64,000 nucleotides of DNA. It comes from Betaproteobacteria bacterium HGW-Betaproteobacteria-4. GTDB taxonomy: Bacteria; Pseudomonadota; Gammaproteobacteria; Burkholderiales; Rhodocyclaceae. Shown piece after piece: positions 36,147-45,489 of the stretch. The translations under genes and the position numbers were made by a program. The number at the start of each line of letters is the position of its first letter. The stretch's first letter is position 1. A model generated the notes under the pieces. The model did no database searches and was not told where the DNA came from. It worked only from the letters and a program-made list of their open reading frames with translations. Location of the stretch: positions 1-64,000 of the forward strand of contig PHCH01000028.1 of assembly GCA_002840785.1 (NCBI GenBank). Reading direction: 5' to 3'.

Positions 36147-36163
36147 TGTAAAGTTACCCGACA
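36147..36163 (-). promoter_or_regulatory. Possible activator box upstream of the sigma54 promoter
   Basis: TGTAAAGTTACCCGACA has TGT/ACA ends and lies about 90 bases upstream of the sigma54 element, the normal distance for an enhancer-binding protein such as the PrsR type. The identification is by position and shape only. Confidence 0.35.
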
Positions 36164-36202
36164 CCACGACGCAAACCATTGCCCAAGCGGCGAAGATCGC
36201 CG

Positions 36203-37213
36203 CTAGTAGCGCACCCCGGCCGGCGGCACGAAGGAATTCAGGACATGCAGATAAGATGCCCGGGCGAAGGTGCTAGGGTTCGGTGAATTCTGCTGGCTCA
36301 TCGAGCCTTTCATCTGCGCGACCGAGGTGTATTCGCGCTCGCGCAGCCAGTCGGTCATGCCTTGCAGGACTTCGCTAAGCGCCTGCGGGCCGCGTTTGAG
36401 CAGGGCGCTGGCCATGTGCACGACGTCGGCGCCGGCGAGCAGCATTTTGAGCGCGTCATCTGCCGTATGGACGCCACCGGTGGCGGCCAGCGACAGCTTT
36501 GTGCTGCCACGCAGGATGGCGATCCAGCGCATGGCGAGCAGGGTATCGGCCGAGGACGACAGTTGCACCCGGTCGACGACGCTCAGGGTTTCCAGATCGA
36601 TGTCGGGCTGGAAGAAGCGGTTGAACAGCGAGACGCCCGCCGCCCCGGCCGCTTCGGCCTGATGGACGAAATGCGGCAGCGAGGAGAAGAAGGGCGAGAG
36701 TTTCATGCCGACCGGAATGCTCACCGCACCCTTGAGTTCCTGCAGCAACGAAATGTGGTGGTCCTCGATGGCTTCTCCGGAAACCTTGGGATCGCTTGGC
36801 ATGTACCAGGCGTTGAGTTCGAGCGCGTCGGCGCCGGCGGCTTCCAGTTCCTTGCCGAGTTCGACCCAGCCGTTGAGCGTTGAGCCATTCAGGCTGGCGA
36901 CGACGGGAATGGACAGGCGCGACTTGAGACGGAGGATTTTTTCGAGATAGCTGTCGAGCCGGCTCTGGTAGTCGTGACCGAAAGGCAGGTGGCCGGCCGA
37001 TTCGCCGAAGGTGTCGGGATGAACCAGGAAGCGGTCGATCATCCGCTCGTCGTGGCGAACGTCCTCTTCGAACAGCGAATGCATGACGATGGCCGCGGCA
37101 CCGGCGTCTTCGAGGTGCAGCACGGTATCGAGCTCGCGGCTAAGCGGGCTCGATGACGGAACCAGCGGGTTCTTGAGGTGCAGTCCGAGGTAGGTCGTGG
37201 ACAGATCAGGCAT
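36203..37213 (-). CDS. Dihydroorotate-dehydrogenase-like flavoprotein
   Basis: The 336-residue TIM-barrel protein (MPDLSTTYLGLHLKNPLVPSSSPLSRELDTVLHLEDAGAAAIVMHSLFEEDV...) belongs to the DHOD-like group commonly paired with nifJ. The phosphate and flavin regions AATGGVHTADDALKMLLAGADVVHMASALL are visible. The usual pyrimidine substrate role is doubtful; an oxidoreductase linked to ferredoxin is more likely. ATG 37213 is chosen over the ORF-track start because it overlaps the nifJ stop by 8 bases and matches family length. Confidence 0.88.
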   Translation of the reverse strand: MPDLSTTYLGLHLKNPLVPSSSPLSRELDTVLHLEDAGAAAIVMHSLFEEDVRHDERMIDRFLVHPDTFGESAGHLPFGHDYQSRLDSYLEKILRLKSRLSIPVVASLNGSTLNGWVELGKELEAAGADALELNAWYMPSDPKVSGEAIEDHHISLLQELKGAVSIPVGMKLSPFFSSLPHFVHQAEAAGAAGVSLFNRFFQPDIDLETLSVVDRVQLSSSADTLLAMRWIAILRGSTKLSLAATGGVHTADDALKMLLAGADVVHMASALLKRGPQALSEVLQGMTDWLREREYTSVAQMKGSMSQQNSPNPSTFARASYLHVLNSFVPPAGVRY

Positions 37214-40200
37214 TCGGTTCTTCCTTCTTGTCTGCGGCCGCCTGGGCCTTTTCATCAATGGCGGCTTCGGGCAGCACCATTTCCGAGAGTTCGACGTATT
37301 CCTGGTGGCGCAGGCGGGCATCCTTGCCGGCTTGCGCCATGAAATAGACCGAAGCATCCGGCTTCAGTCGTTCGAGGATGGTAAAGCGCGCTTCGTTGCC
37401 GGCGAAATCGCTGAACGGAATGCTTGGCGCGGCGCTATCGACCGACAACGGATTCTTGCCCTGGCTGCGCAGGCGCGGGTCGTAGCGGAGCAACGGCCAA
37501 TGACCGGCCTTGACCGCCAGATCCTGCTGGCGCAGGTTGTTCGAGAGGTCGACGCCATGCGCGATGCACGGGCTGTAGGCGATGATGATCGAGACGCCGG
37601 GATAGCTTTCGGCCTCAAGGAAGGCCTTGAGCGTATGCACATCCTTGGCGCCGTAGGCGACCTGGGCGACGTAGACGTTTTCGTAGTCCATGGCGATACG
37701 GGCCAGATCCTTCTTGCGGTTGGGCTGGCCACCGGCCGCGAACTTGGCAACAGCGCCGCGCGGCGTGGCCTTGGAATTCTGACCGCCGGTGTTGGAATAA
37801 ACCTCGGTGTCGAGGACGAGGATATTGACGTCCTCGCCGGACGACAGAACATGATCGAGGCCACCGAAACCGATGTCGTAGGCCCAGCCGTCGCCGCCGA
37901 TGATCCACACGCTGCGCCGGATCAGGTATTCGGCGACAGCGGCCAGCTGGTCGGCGGCCGGTGTGCCAATTGCCGACAGCTTGGCGAGAAGTTTGGACAC
38001 CCGTTCGCGCTGTTCATGAATGCCGGCTTCACTGCTCTGGTCGGCATTGAGCAGCGCCTGCACCTGGGCGTCGCCGATTTCCAGCGCCATGGCGCGCAAC
38101 TGGCCGCGTGCCGCATCGGCCAGCTTGTTGGTACCGATGCGCATGCCAAGGCCGAACTCGGCGTTGTCCTCGAACAACGAATTGCTCCAGGCCGGGCCGC
38201 GGCCGTTGGCGTCGGTGGTGTAGGGCGTGGCCGGCAGATTGCCGCCGTAGATCGACGAACAGCCGGTAGCGTTGGCAACCAGCATGCGGTCGCCGAAGAG
38301 CTGCGTGGCCAGTCGGATGTACGGCGTTTCGCCACAACCGACGCAGGCGCCGGAAAACTCGAACATCGGCGGCAACAGCATCGAACCGGGAATGGTGTTG
38401 CGCTTGGCGACGGTACGGTCGTAATCGGGCAGCTTGAGGAAGAAATCCCAGTTTTCGGCTTCCGGTGCCCGCAGCGGGGCCTGTTCGGCCATGTTGAGCG
38501 CCTTGCGCGAGACGTTGGATTTATCGCGAATCGGGCAGACCTCGACGCACAGCGTGCAGCCGGTGCAATCCTCGGGCGCCACCTGGTAGCTCATCTTCCA
38601 GCCGGCCGGGTAATCCTTGCTGCGGATAGCCATGGTCTTGAACGTCGCCGGCGCCTCGGCAACCAGCTCGGGCGGGAAAGCCTTGGCGCGGATGGCCGAA
38701 TGCGGGCAGACGAAAACGCACTTGCCGCACTGCGTGCACAAGTCGGTTTCGAGGACCGGGATTTCGAGGGCCAGATTGCGCTTTTCGTACTTGGCGGTGC
38801 CGGTCGGGAAGGTGCCGTCGGCCGGAAACAGCGATACGGGCAGGCTGTCGCCCTTGCCGGCAATCATCGGCAGGGTAAGCTTGCGGACGAACTCCGAAGC
38901 ATGTTGGGCGGTGCGTTCCGGGACCAGGATGTCGGCGGAGGCAAACTCAGCCGGCACCGGCACTTCGTGCAGGCAGACCAAGGTCTTGTCGATGGCCTTG
39001 AAGTTCAACTCGGCGATGCGCCGGCCCTTGCGACCGTAAGTTTTTTCGACAGCATGCTTGATCGCGGCGATGGCCTCGTCCTGCGGCAGGATGCCGGAAA
39101 TGGCGAAGAAGCAGGTCTGCATGACCGTGTTGATGCGCCGCCCCATGTCGGCTTCGAGGGCGACCTGGTAGGCGTCGATGACATGAAAATGGATGCGCTT
39201 GGCGATCATCTGCTGCTGCATGGCAGCCGGCAACGTCGCCCACACCCTGTCGGCCGGAACCGGCGTGTTGAGCAGGAAGACGGCGCCCGGCGCGGCATGG
39301 GCCAGCAGGTCGTGGGTTTCGAGGAAAAGCGGCTGGTGGCAGGCGATGAACTTGGCGTCGCCCTCGCCGGTCAGGTAGGTGGCGCGGATCGGCTGCGAGC
39401 CGAAACGCAGGTGCGAGACGGTCATCGCCCCCGACTTCTTCGAGTCGTAAACAAAATAGCCCTGGGCGTGCAGATCGGTTTCGTCGCCGATGATCTTGAT
39501 CGAATTCTTGTTGGCCGAGACGGTGCCGTCCGAACCCAGGCCATAGAAGACGGCGCCGAAGGTTTCGCGCACGGCGTCGGTGCGGAAAGTCGGGTCGTAG
39601 GGCAGCGAAAGGTGCGTCACATCGTCGTTGACGCCCACCGTGAAGCGTTTGTTGCCGACTCCTACGGTCAACCGGAAAAAAACGGCAAAAACCATGGCCG
39701 GCGTGAATTCCTTGGAGGCCAGCCCGTAGCGCCCGCCGAGCACTTTCGGCATGGTCGCGAAGCGTGGCGACTCGCCGGCGGCATCTTCGGCCAGAGCGAC
39801 CAGCACATCCTTGAACAGCGGCTCGCCATCGGCGCCCGGCTCCTTGCAGCGGTCGAGCACGGCGATGGCGCGGGTCGTCACCGGCAAGGCGGCGAGCAGC
39901 GCTTCCGGCGCCCACGGGCGATAGAGGCGAACCTTGAGCAGGCCGACTTTCTCGCCCTGGCGGTTGAGGTGTTCAACGGTTTCCTGCGCCGTTTCCGCCC
40001 CCGAGCCCATCATGACGATGACGCGTTCGGCGTCGGGCGCACCGACGTAATCGAACAGCTTGTAGTGCCGCCCGGTCAGTTCGCCGTACAAGTCCATGGC
40101 CTGCTGGACAACGCCCGGGAAGGCATCGAACCACGGGTTCTGCGCCTCGCGGGCCTGGAAGAAGACGTCGGGATTCTGTGAACTGCCGCGCAGCACCGGG

Positions 40201-40832
40201 TGTTCCGGCGACAAAGCGCGGTGGCGATGGGCGGCGATCAGCTCGGGCGGCAGCATTTTTCGCAATATTTCGTCGTCGACCGTAGCTATCTTCGCCACCT
40301 CGTGCGAGGTACGGAAACCGTCAAAGAAATGCAGCACCGGCAAACGCCCGGCCAGCGTTGCGGCGGAGGCTATGGCCGCCATGTCCTGCGCTTCCTGGAC
40401 CGAATTCGAGGCGAGCAGCGCGAAGCCAGTGCCGCGCGTCGCCATCACGTCGGAATGATCGCCGAAGATCGACAGGGCGTGCGTCGCGACGGCGCGGGCG
40501 GCGACGTGGAAAACCGTCGGCGTCAGTTCGCCGGCGATCTTGTACATGTTGGGGATCATCAGCAGCAGGCCCTGCGACGCCGTGAAGGTCGTCGCCAGCG
40601 AACCAGCCTGCAGGGCGCCGTGGACGGTGCCTGCAGCGCCGCCTTCGGACTGCAGTTCGACGACGCGCGGGACGCAATCCCAGACATTGGTCTTGCCTTG
40701 CGCAGCCCATTCATCGGACAGTTCGCCCATGCCGGACGAGGGGGTGATCGGGTAAATCGCGATCACTTCGGAAACGCGGTAAGCCACGTTGGCGACGGCT
40801 TCATTGCCGTCGATGGTTAGCATCTTGTTCAT
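37206..40832 (-). CDS. nifJ: Pyruvate:ferredoxin (flavodoxin) oxidoreductase
   Basis: At 1208 residues this is a full single-chain enzyme: pyrimidine-binding domain (AYRVSEVIAIYPITPSSGMGELSDEW), transketolase-like and gamma domains, two [4Fe-4S] ferredoxin motifs (CTQCGKCVFVCP, CTGCTLCVEVCP), an extra cluster region (GACVGCGETPY) and the TPP motif GGDGWAYDIGFGGLDHV. It converts pyruvate and CoA to acetyl-CoA, CO2 and reduced ferredoxin. The ATG at 40832 has AGGAA upstream and gives normal length. A copy of the dispersed motif lies inside and encodes FFRLTVGVG where relatives have an unrelated stretch of equal length. Confidence 0.94.
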   Translation of the reverse strand: MNKMLTIDGNEAVANVAYRVSEVIAIYPITPSSGMGELSDEWAAQGKTNVWDCVPRVVELQSEGGAAGTVHGALQAGSLATTFTASQGLLLMIPNMYKIAGELTPTVFHVAARAVATHALSIFGDHSDVMATRGTGFALLASNSVQEAQDMAAIASAATLAGRLPVLHFFDGFRTSHEVAKIATVDDEILRKMLPPELIAAHRHRALSPEHPVLRGSSQNPDVFFQAREAQNPWFDAFPGVVQQAMDLYGELTGRHYKLFDYVGAPDAERVIVMMGSGAETAQETVEHLNRQGEKVGLLKVRLYRPWAPEALLAALPVTTRAIAVLDRCKEPGADGEPLFKDVLVALAEDAAGESPRFATMPKVLGGRYGLASKEFTPAMVFAVFFRLTVGVGNKRFTVGVNDDVTHLSLPYDPTFRTDAVRETFGAVFYGLGSDGTVSANKNSIKIIGDETDLHAQGYFVYDSKKSGAMTVSHLRFGSQPIRATYLTGEGDAKFIACHQPLFLETHDLLAHAAPGAVFLLNTPVPADRVWATLPAAMQQQMIAKRIHFHVIDAYQVALEADMGRRINTVMQTCFFAISGILPQDEAIAAIKHAVEKTYGRKGRRIAELNFKAIDKTLVCLHEVPVPAEFASADILVPERTAQHASEFVRKLTLPMIAGKGDSLPVSLFPADGTFPTGTAKYEKRNLALEIPVLETDLCTQCGKCVFVCPHSAIRAKAFPPELVAEAPATFKTMAIRSKDYPAGWKMSYQVAPEDCTGCTLCVEVCPIRDKSNVSRKALNMAEQAPLRAPEAENWDFFLKLPDYDRTVAKRNTIPGSMLLPPMFEFSGACVGCGETPYIRLATQLFGDRMLVANATGCSSIYGGNLPATPYTTDANGRGPAWSNSLFEDNAEFGLGMRIGTNKLADAARGQLRAMALEIGDAQVQALLNADQSSEAGIHEQRERVSKLLAKLSAIGTPAADQLAAVAEYLIRRSVWIIGGDGWAYDIGFGGLDHVLSSGEDVNILVLDTEVYSNTGGQNSKATPRGAVAKFAAGGQPNRKKDLARIAMDYENVYVAQVAYGAKDVHTLKAFLEAESYPGVSIIIAYSPCIAHGVDLSNNLRQQDLAVKAGHWPLLRYDPRLRSQGKNPLSVDSAAPSIPFSDFAGNEARFTILERLKPDASVYFMAQAGKDARLRHQEYVELSEMVLPEAAIDEKAQAAADKKEEPNA
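39659..39694 (+). repeat. Dispersed 36-bp motif inside nifJ
   Basis: CTCCTACGGTCAACCGGAAAAAAACGGCAAAAACCA carries the exact core and A-rich tail. On the coding strand it reads MVFAVFFRLTVG. Confidence 0.82.
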
Positions 40833-40956
40833 GACGATTCCTGGCGATACCCACAGCGAGCCGGACCGGCTGCTGCAATGCAACAACGCCATTCTACGCC
40901 CAGTCGGCGAGAATATATGCCAGATAAAACCGGGGTCTGCGGCTACGGCAAGGCAG

Positions 40957-43005
40957 TCAGGCCCGGCCGGCCTGCAGATACTCGCCGACGGCTGCCATCT
41001 GCATCGGCCGTGAGAACAAATAGCCCTGAAACTCGTTGCAACCGCAAACCGACAACGCATCCTTCTCAGCCTCGGTTTCGACCCCCTCGGCCACGATATG
41101 CAGGTTCAGCGTCTTGCCCAGCAGGATGATCGCGTGCGGAATCGCCATCGCCTTGCCGCCCCGATCGCAACCAGAGACGAAGGAGCGGTCGATCTTCAGC
41201 GTATCGATCGGCAGGCGCTGCAGGTAGCTCAGCGACGAATAGCCGGTGCCGAAATCGTCGACCGCGATGCGCACGCCGAGCGCCTTGATCGACTTCAGCA
41301 CGCGGATGGTGTGCTCGACATCGCCCATGATCATGCTCTCGGTGATTTCCAGTTCCAGGCATTCCGGCGGCAGGCCGGAAACGGCCAGCGCATCGGCGAC
41401 CATCGCCGGCAAGCCGGGTTCTTTCAATTGCCGGGCCGACAGGTTGACGGCGACGCTCAGGGCCTGGCCATCGATCAGCGGCCAGTTCGCCGCCGTCCGG
41501 CAGGCGGCATAGAGCACCTGCTCACCAATGGCCAGGATCTGCCCGGTCTCCTCGGCCAGCGGAATGAAGCGGTCGGGCGTCACCAGCCCCTGCCCGGCAC
41601 TGTTCCAGCGGACCAGCGCCTCGAAGCCCTGGACCAGCCCTGCTGCATTGACCTTGGGCTGATAGACCACGGTCAGCTCGTTGTGCTCGATGGCACCCTG
41701 CAAGCTGCTTTCGAGGACGAAACGATCCTGCACGACCTGGTTCAGGTCGCGGGTATAAAAATGATATTGGCCCTTGCCGGTCTTCTTGGCGTGATACATC
41801 GCCACATCGGCGACCCGCAGCAGGCCGTCGAGATCCTGCGCGTCGTCGGGATAGACGCTGACCCCGATGCTGCAATTGATCCGCAGGGCATGGCCTTCCA
41901 GCGTCAACGGCGCCTGGATCGAACCCAGCACCCGCTCCAGCAGATGCCGGGTATCGTCGCCCGAGGCCTGCTCACCGATGATCAGCACGAACTCGTCGCC
42001 GCCGTAACGGGCGACGGTATCGATGCCGCGCAAGGCCTGGCGCAGGCGGCCGGCGATCTCGATCAGCAATTCGTCGCCGGCGGCATGGCCGAGGCTGTCG
42101 TTGATCACCTTGAAATTATCGAGGTCGACGAAAGCCAGCACGACCTTGCTGCCCTGGCGCTGGGCCAGTTGCACGGCCTGTTGCAGACGATCGTGCAGCA
42201 GGTTGCGATTGGGCAGGCCGGTCAGCGGGTCGTGCGTCGCCTGATGCTGCAGCACCGACTGGTAGCGATGACGCTCGGTAATGTCCTCGACCGTGCCCTC
42301 GTAATAGAGCAGCGCGCCATCCGGTGCGCAAACGGCGTGGGCGTTCTCGGAAATCCAGATGCGGCTGCCGTCATGACAGATGACCTCGGACTCGAAATCG
42401 CTGACCCGGCCGTCGCGCTGGATCAGCCGCTTGAAATCGGCCCGCCGCCGATGATCGACATAAAGCCCGGTGGCGATGTCGGCCAGGCTGCTGATCAGCG
42501 CCTCCGGGGTCGGGTAACGATAGAGCGTCGCCAGCGCCTGGTTGGCCGCCAGGTAGCGCCCGTTCTCGGTGCTCTGGAACATGCCGACCACCGAGTTCTC
42601 GAAAATGCTGCGATAACGCAACTCGGTTTCGGCCAGCTGGATCTGGGCCAGGACGCGGTCCGTAATATCCTCCAGATAGCCTTCGATCATCGGCCGCCCT
42701 GCCTCGTCATGCAGGCCGATGCCGCGTTCGAGCACCCACTTCTCCTCGCCGTCCCGGCAGACGATGCGGTATTCCATGCGATAGCGCGACCCCATATCGA
42801 GCGCCGCCAGGATGGTGCCCCGCACGGCAGCCCTGTCCTCCGGGTGAGTCAGGGCCTCCAGCGAACGATCCGGATTGCCGACCAGGTCCTCGGCGGCATA
42901 ACCGGTCAATTCTCGACACCCCGGGCTGACCGACAACAAGGTCCAGTCGTCGTCGACAAGACAGCGGAAAAGCATGCCGTCGAGACTGGAAAACAGGGTG
43001 CTCAT
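40957..43005 (-). CDS. PAS-PAS-GGDEF-EAL c-di-GMP signalling protein
   Basis: About 682 residues with two PAS/PAC units (DDDWTLLSVSPGCRELTGY... and SIFENSVVGMFQSTENG...), a GGDEF domain with intact YGGDEF and an EAL domain with intact FEALVRW, NLSARQL, ITESMIM and DDFGTGYSSLSYL. It can potentially make and degrade c-di-GMP. ATG 43005 (MSTLFSSLDG) is the best guess; the ORF-track start at 43131 would overlap the upstream gene by 35 bases and lacks a ribosome binding site. It is the third gene of an operon with a chemoreceptor and a NIT-domain protein. Confidence 0.9.
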   Translation of the reverse strand: MSTLFSSLDGMLFRCLVDDDWTLLSVSPGCRELTGYAAEDLVGNPDRSLEALTHPEDRAAVRGTILAALDMGSRYRMEYRIVCRDGEEKWVLERGIGLHDEAGRPMIEGYLEDITDRVLAQIQLAETELRYRSIFENSVVGMFQSTENGRYLAANQALATLYRYPTPEALISSLADIATGLYVDHRRRADFKRLIQRDGRVSDFESEVICHDGSRIWISENAHAVCAPDGALLYYEGTVEDITERHRYQSVLQHQATHDPLTGLPNRNLLHDRLQQAVQLAQRQGSKVVLAFVDLDNFKVINDSLGHAAGDELLIEIAGRLRQALRGIDTVARYGGDEFVLIIGEQASGDDTRHLLERVLGSIQAPLTLEGHALRINCSIGVSVYPDDAQDLDGLLRVADVAMYHAKKTGKGQYHFYTRDLNQVVQDRFVLESSLQGAIEHNELTVVYQPKVNAAGLVQGFEALVRWNSAGQGLVTPDRFIPLAEETGQILAIGEQVLYAACRTAANWPLIDGQALSVAVNLSARQLKEPGLPAMVADALAVSGLPPECLELEITESMIMGDVEHTIRVLKSIKALGVRIAVDDFGTGYSSLSYLQRLPIDTLKIDRSFVSGCDRGGKAMAIPHAIILLGKTLNLHIVAEGVETEAEKDALSVCGCNEFQGYLFSRPMQMAAVGEYLQAGRA

Positions 43006-43096
43006 CGCCGGCTCGGCCCGAAAACCGGGCGCCCCGATGCCACAGGCAGGCCCGAACGCCTTGCCATGAACCGGCCACCAGGCAATCGAAGCGAAT

Positions 43097-44011
43097 TTAG
43101 GCACGTTGCAATCGAGTCGCTGCGCCAACATCTTGCGCCCCCGTTCCGGCCTGCATCAATTGCTCGCCACTCTCGCCGATCCAGGCAAACACGCTGTCGA
43201 CCGCCGCCGTGGCAATGGTGAAGTACTCCTCGGCAGCGACATTGATGCCGGAACTCAACAGCATCCGGGTGCGGATCACCCGCGCCATCTCCTGGACCGC
43301 CAGCGCCGCCTGGTCTCCCCTGCCGCCCCGCGGCCCAGCCTCGCTGGCCTGATTGAGCAAGGTCTCGGCACGAGCCACGAGGAACATCAGGCGGACCCGG
43401 GCCACGGCCGAACAACCGCGCCGCGCTGCGACACTGGTTCCCAGGGCGCGGGCCTGGCCCAGGCATTCGGTCAGGGCCGGCAGGCGGCTGGCGTAGTTAC
43501 GGACCAGGCCGCGGCCGCAACGGTCGGCGAGCAGCAGTTCAACCCGAGACTCGCCGAGCGCAGCCAGCCACTGCAGCAGCTGATCGATGAGAAAACTGTG
43601 CTGGGCAATGCTTTGCTCGACGGAAAGACCGGCCAGCTTTTCCCGCAACTGACCCCAGTTGTGCCGGAACAGCGACAGATCGTTGAGCGTCAGGCAGGGA
43701 TGCGCCCGGGCGCTTTCCGCTCTGGCCACCTCCCGCAAGGAAGGAATCAGCCCTTCGATCTCGCGCCCCTTGCCATCAAGCCGCGCCCTGAAACCCTGGT
43801 CGCCGGACAGCAAGGCGGAACTCATGCCGCGGTGCTGCTGAAAATGCCCGACCAAGGCGAGCAGCGAACGGCAGGCGGCCAGGGTGTTGTCCAGCGACTT
43901 TCCGGCATCGACCCAGCGGCGACGGCGATAGAGCATCGTCGACACCGCCAGGATGATGATGGCCAGCGCCAGCATCGTGTAAATGATCCAGTCCATGACA
44001 ACCTCACTCAT
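43097..44011 (-). CDS. Stand-alone NIT-type sensor protein with membrane anchor
   Basis: The 304-residue product has one N-terminal membrane helix ([21 protein letters not shown]) and then a helical domain with the NIT-type signature [15 protein letters not shown], but no HAMP, methyl-accepting, kinase or GGDEF output. The second half ([37 protein letters not shown]) fits the second helical bundle of NIT domains. It overlaps the chemoreceptor gene by 8 bases and precedes the GGDEF-EAL gene, so it may supply the sensor for one or both. Confidence 0.8.
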   Translation of the reverse strand: MSEVVMDWIIYTMLALAIIILAVSTMLYRRRRWVDAGKSLDNTLAACRSLLALVGHFQQHRGMSSALLSGDQGFRARLDGKGREIEGLIPSLREVARAESARAHPCLTLNDLSLFRHNWGQLREKLAGLSVEQSIAQHSFLIDQLLQWLAALGESRVELLLADRCGRGLVRNYASRLPALTECLGQARALGTSVAARRGCSAVARVRLMFLVARAETLLNQASEAGPRGGRGDQAALAVQEMARVIRTRMLLSSGINVAAEEYFTIATAAVDSVFAWIGESGEQLMQAGTGAQDVGAATRLQRA

Positions 44012-45197
44012 ATTGGTATTTTTTCAGGGCCCCGGTCAGTTGAACGGACAAATCGTTCAGGTAACGGGACAGCTCGCTGTTCTCGCGGACCAGGTGCTCG
44101 TTGGCGTCAGCCAACTGGGCGACCTGCTCGATATCGCGGGCGATGTTCTGACCGGCCTCGCTCTGCTCCTGGCTGGCCGCGGCGATATCGCGGATCAGGG
44201 CCAGCGTCTGGCGGGCGTTATCTTCCACCCGGCGCAGGTCGGCCACCGCGTCGCCGGCGTCGCTCAAGCTCTTGGCCGCCTGGCTGGTCGTCGCCGCCAT
44301 GGCATCGATCATGCCACCGACCTCATTCCGCACTCCTTCGATGCGTTCGCCAATATCGCGGGTGGCATTGCTGGTCCGCTCGGCCAGCTTGCGCACCTCG
44401 TCGGCAACCACAGCAAAACCACGCCCCTGCTCACCGGCCCGAGCCGCCTCGATGGCGGCATTGAGCGCCAGCAAGTTGGTCTGCGCGGCTATTTCAGCGA
44501 TCAGCTCGACAATGACGTCGATCTCCCGCGAGCGCTGGCCGAGGCGACTGGCGCTCTGCGAAGTCTGGTGCACTGTCGCGGCGAGATTTTCCAGACTGCG
44601 TGCCAGGCCGCCGACCCGTTCCGCTCCGGCCACCGCCATCTGACCGGAGGCCTCGGCCACCTCGGCCGCGCCGTGGGCGCTTTCGCTGGTCATGCCGAGG
44701 CTGACGGTCAATTGCTCGAGCGTCGCCGAGGAAGACAGGGTGATGTCGCGCTGCCGGCGGACACCATCGTCGCCGCCCGTGGCATTGACACTGCTCTCGC
44801 CGGCGACACTCGAAATCTCCTGCGACATCCGGGCGAAGGTCAGGAACAGACCGGACAGCGAGCGGGCCATGCCATTCAGGCGTTCGGCCAGCGGCCCGAG
44901 CGCACCGCAACGCCGGGCATCGAGCCGGCTGACCAGACGCCCGGCCGCCAGTTCGAGCGCAAAACCGTCGATCAGGGCCAGTGCCGTTTCCAGTCCGTAT
45001 TGCAGCCTGACGGCGACCAGCAGCGACATCACGAGCATGGCCACGGCTGCGCCGGCCCACAGTTCAGCCTGGTTCGTCAGCACCAGACAGGCCAAGGCCG
45101 CACCGCCGCCCAGCGCCAGCAGCCAGGCCCCAAACAAACGCAGTCGCAAGGAGTTCATGCAGGAGCGCAAGGCAGATACTGATTCGTTGCTGTTCAT
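44004..45197 (-). CDS. Methyl-accepting chemotaxis protein lacking a periplasmic sensor
   Basis: The 397-residue receptor has two closely spaced membrane helices ([20 protein letters not shown] and [19 protein letters not shown]) with only a few residues between, a HAMP-like stretch and a signalling domain with [41 protein letters not shown]. It lacks room for a periplasmic ligand domain. The start could be GTG 45209 or ATG 45197; neither has a clear ribosome binding site. It is the first gene of a three-gene operon with the NIT protein and the GGDEF-EAL protein. Confidence 0.88.
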   Translation of the reverse strand: MNSNESVSALRSCMNSLRLRLFGAWLLALGGGAALACLVLTNQAELWAGAAVAMLVMSLLVAVRLQYGLETALALIDGFALELAAGRLVSRLDARRCGALGPLAERLNGMARSLSGLFLTFARMSQEISSVAGESSVNATGGDDGVRRQRDITLSSSATLEQLTVSLGMTSESAHGAAEVAEASGQMAVAGAERVGGLARSLENLAATVHQTSQSASRLGQRSREIDVIVELIAEIAAQTNLLALNAAIEAARAGEQGRGFAVVADEVRKLAERTSNATRDIGERIEGVRNEVGGMIDAMAATTSQAAKSLSDAGDAVADLRRVEDNARQTLALIRDIAAASQEQSEAGQNIARDIEQVAQLADANEHLVRENSELSRYLNDLSVQLTGALKKYQYE

Positions 45198-45286
45198 ATC
45201 AGTCGGCACACAGTTATTAGATTGTTACGACAAAAGCAAGTCTCTTGCCACCCAATGCACCAAAATAATTACCAATTTATAATCAA

Positions 45287-45343
45287 TCAACTAAATGCAA
45301 AATCAGCATTTACAAATACGCTATATGAATAAAATTTAGTTGA
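45287..45343. repeat. Nested inverted repeats in the chemoreceptor/prfB gap
   Basis: TCAACTAAAT and ATTTAGTTGA are a perfect 10-bp inverted repeat 37 bases apart. Inside it AAATGC-AAAATCA-GCATTT is a second dyad. The region is AT-rich and lies between divergent transcription units, so regulator binding is possible. Confidence 0.5.
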
Positions 45344-45489
45344 ATGTCATTCGACCTCCGCCACATCGCACCAACAAAGTGCCATGACTTCCTGGCTACT
45401 TGCTCGACCGCGCACTCAATAAGTGCAGCCAAATCCTGCCTTGCCCAGCGGCTATAATTGCGGTTTTGCCACGCAACGAGACGAACATC

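Noticed and set aside
37197-40181. 994-residue ORF on the plus strand opposite nifJ
   Set aside because: It is the antisense of a gene with clear NifJ motifs throughout; it shows low-complexity Arg/Gly/Asp-rich sequence typical of GC-skew shadows and no recognisable domain.
41098-43221. 707-residue plus-strand ORF opposite the GGDEF-EAL gene
   Set aside because: Antisense shadow of a protein with intact YGGDEF and EAL motifs.
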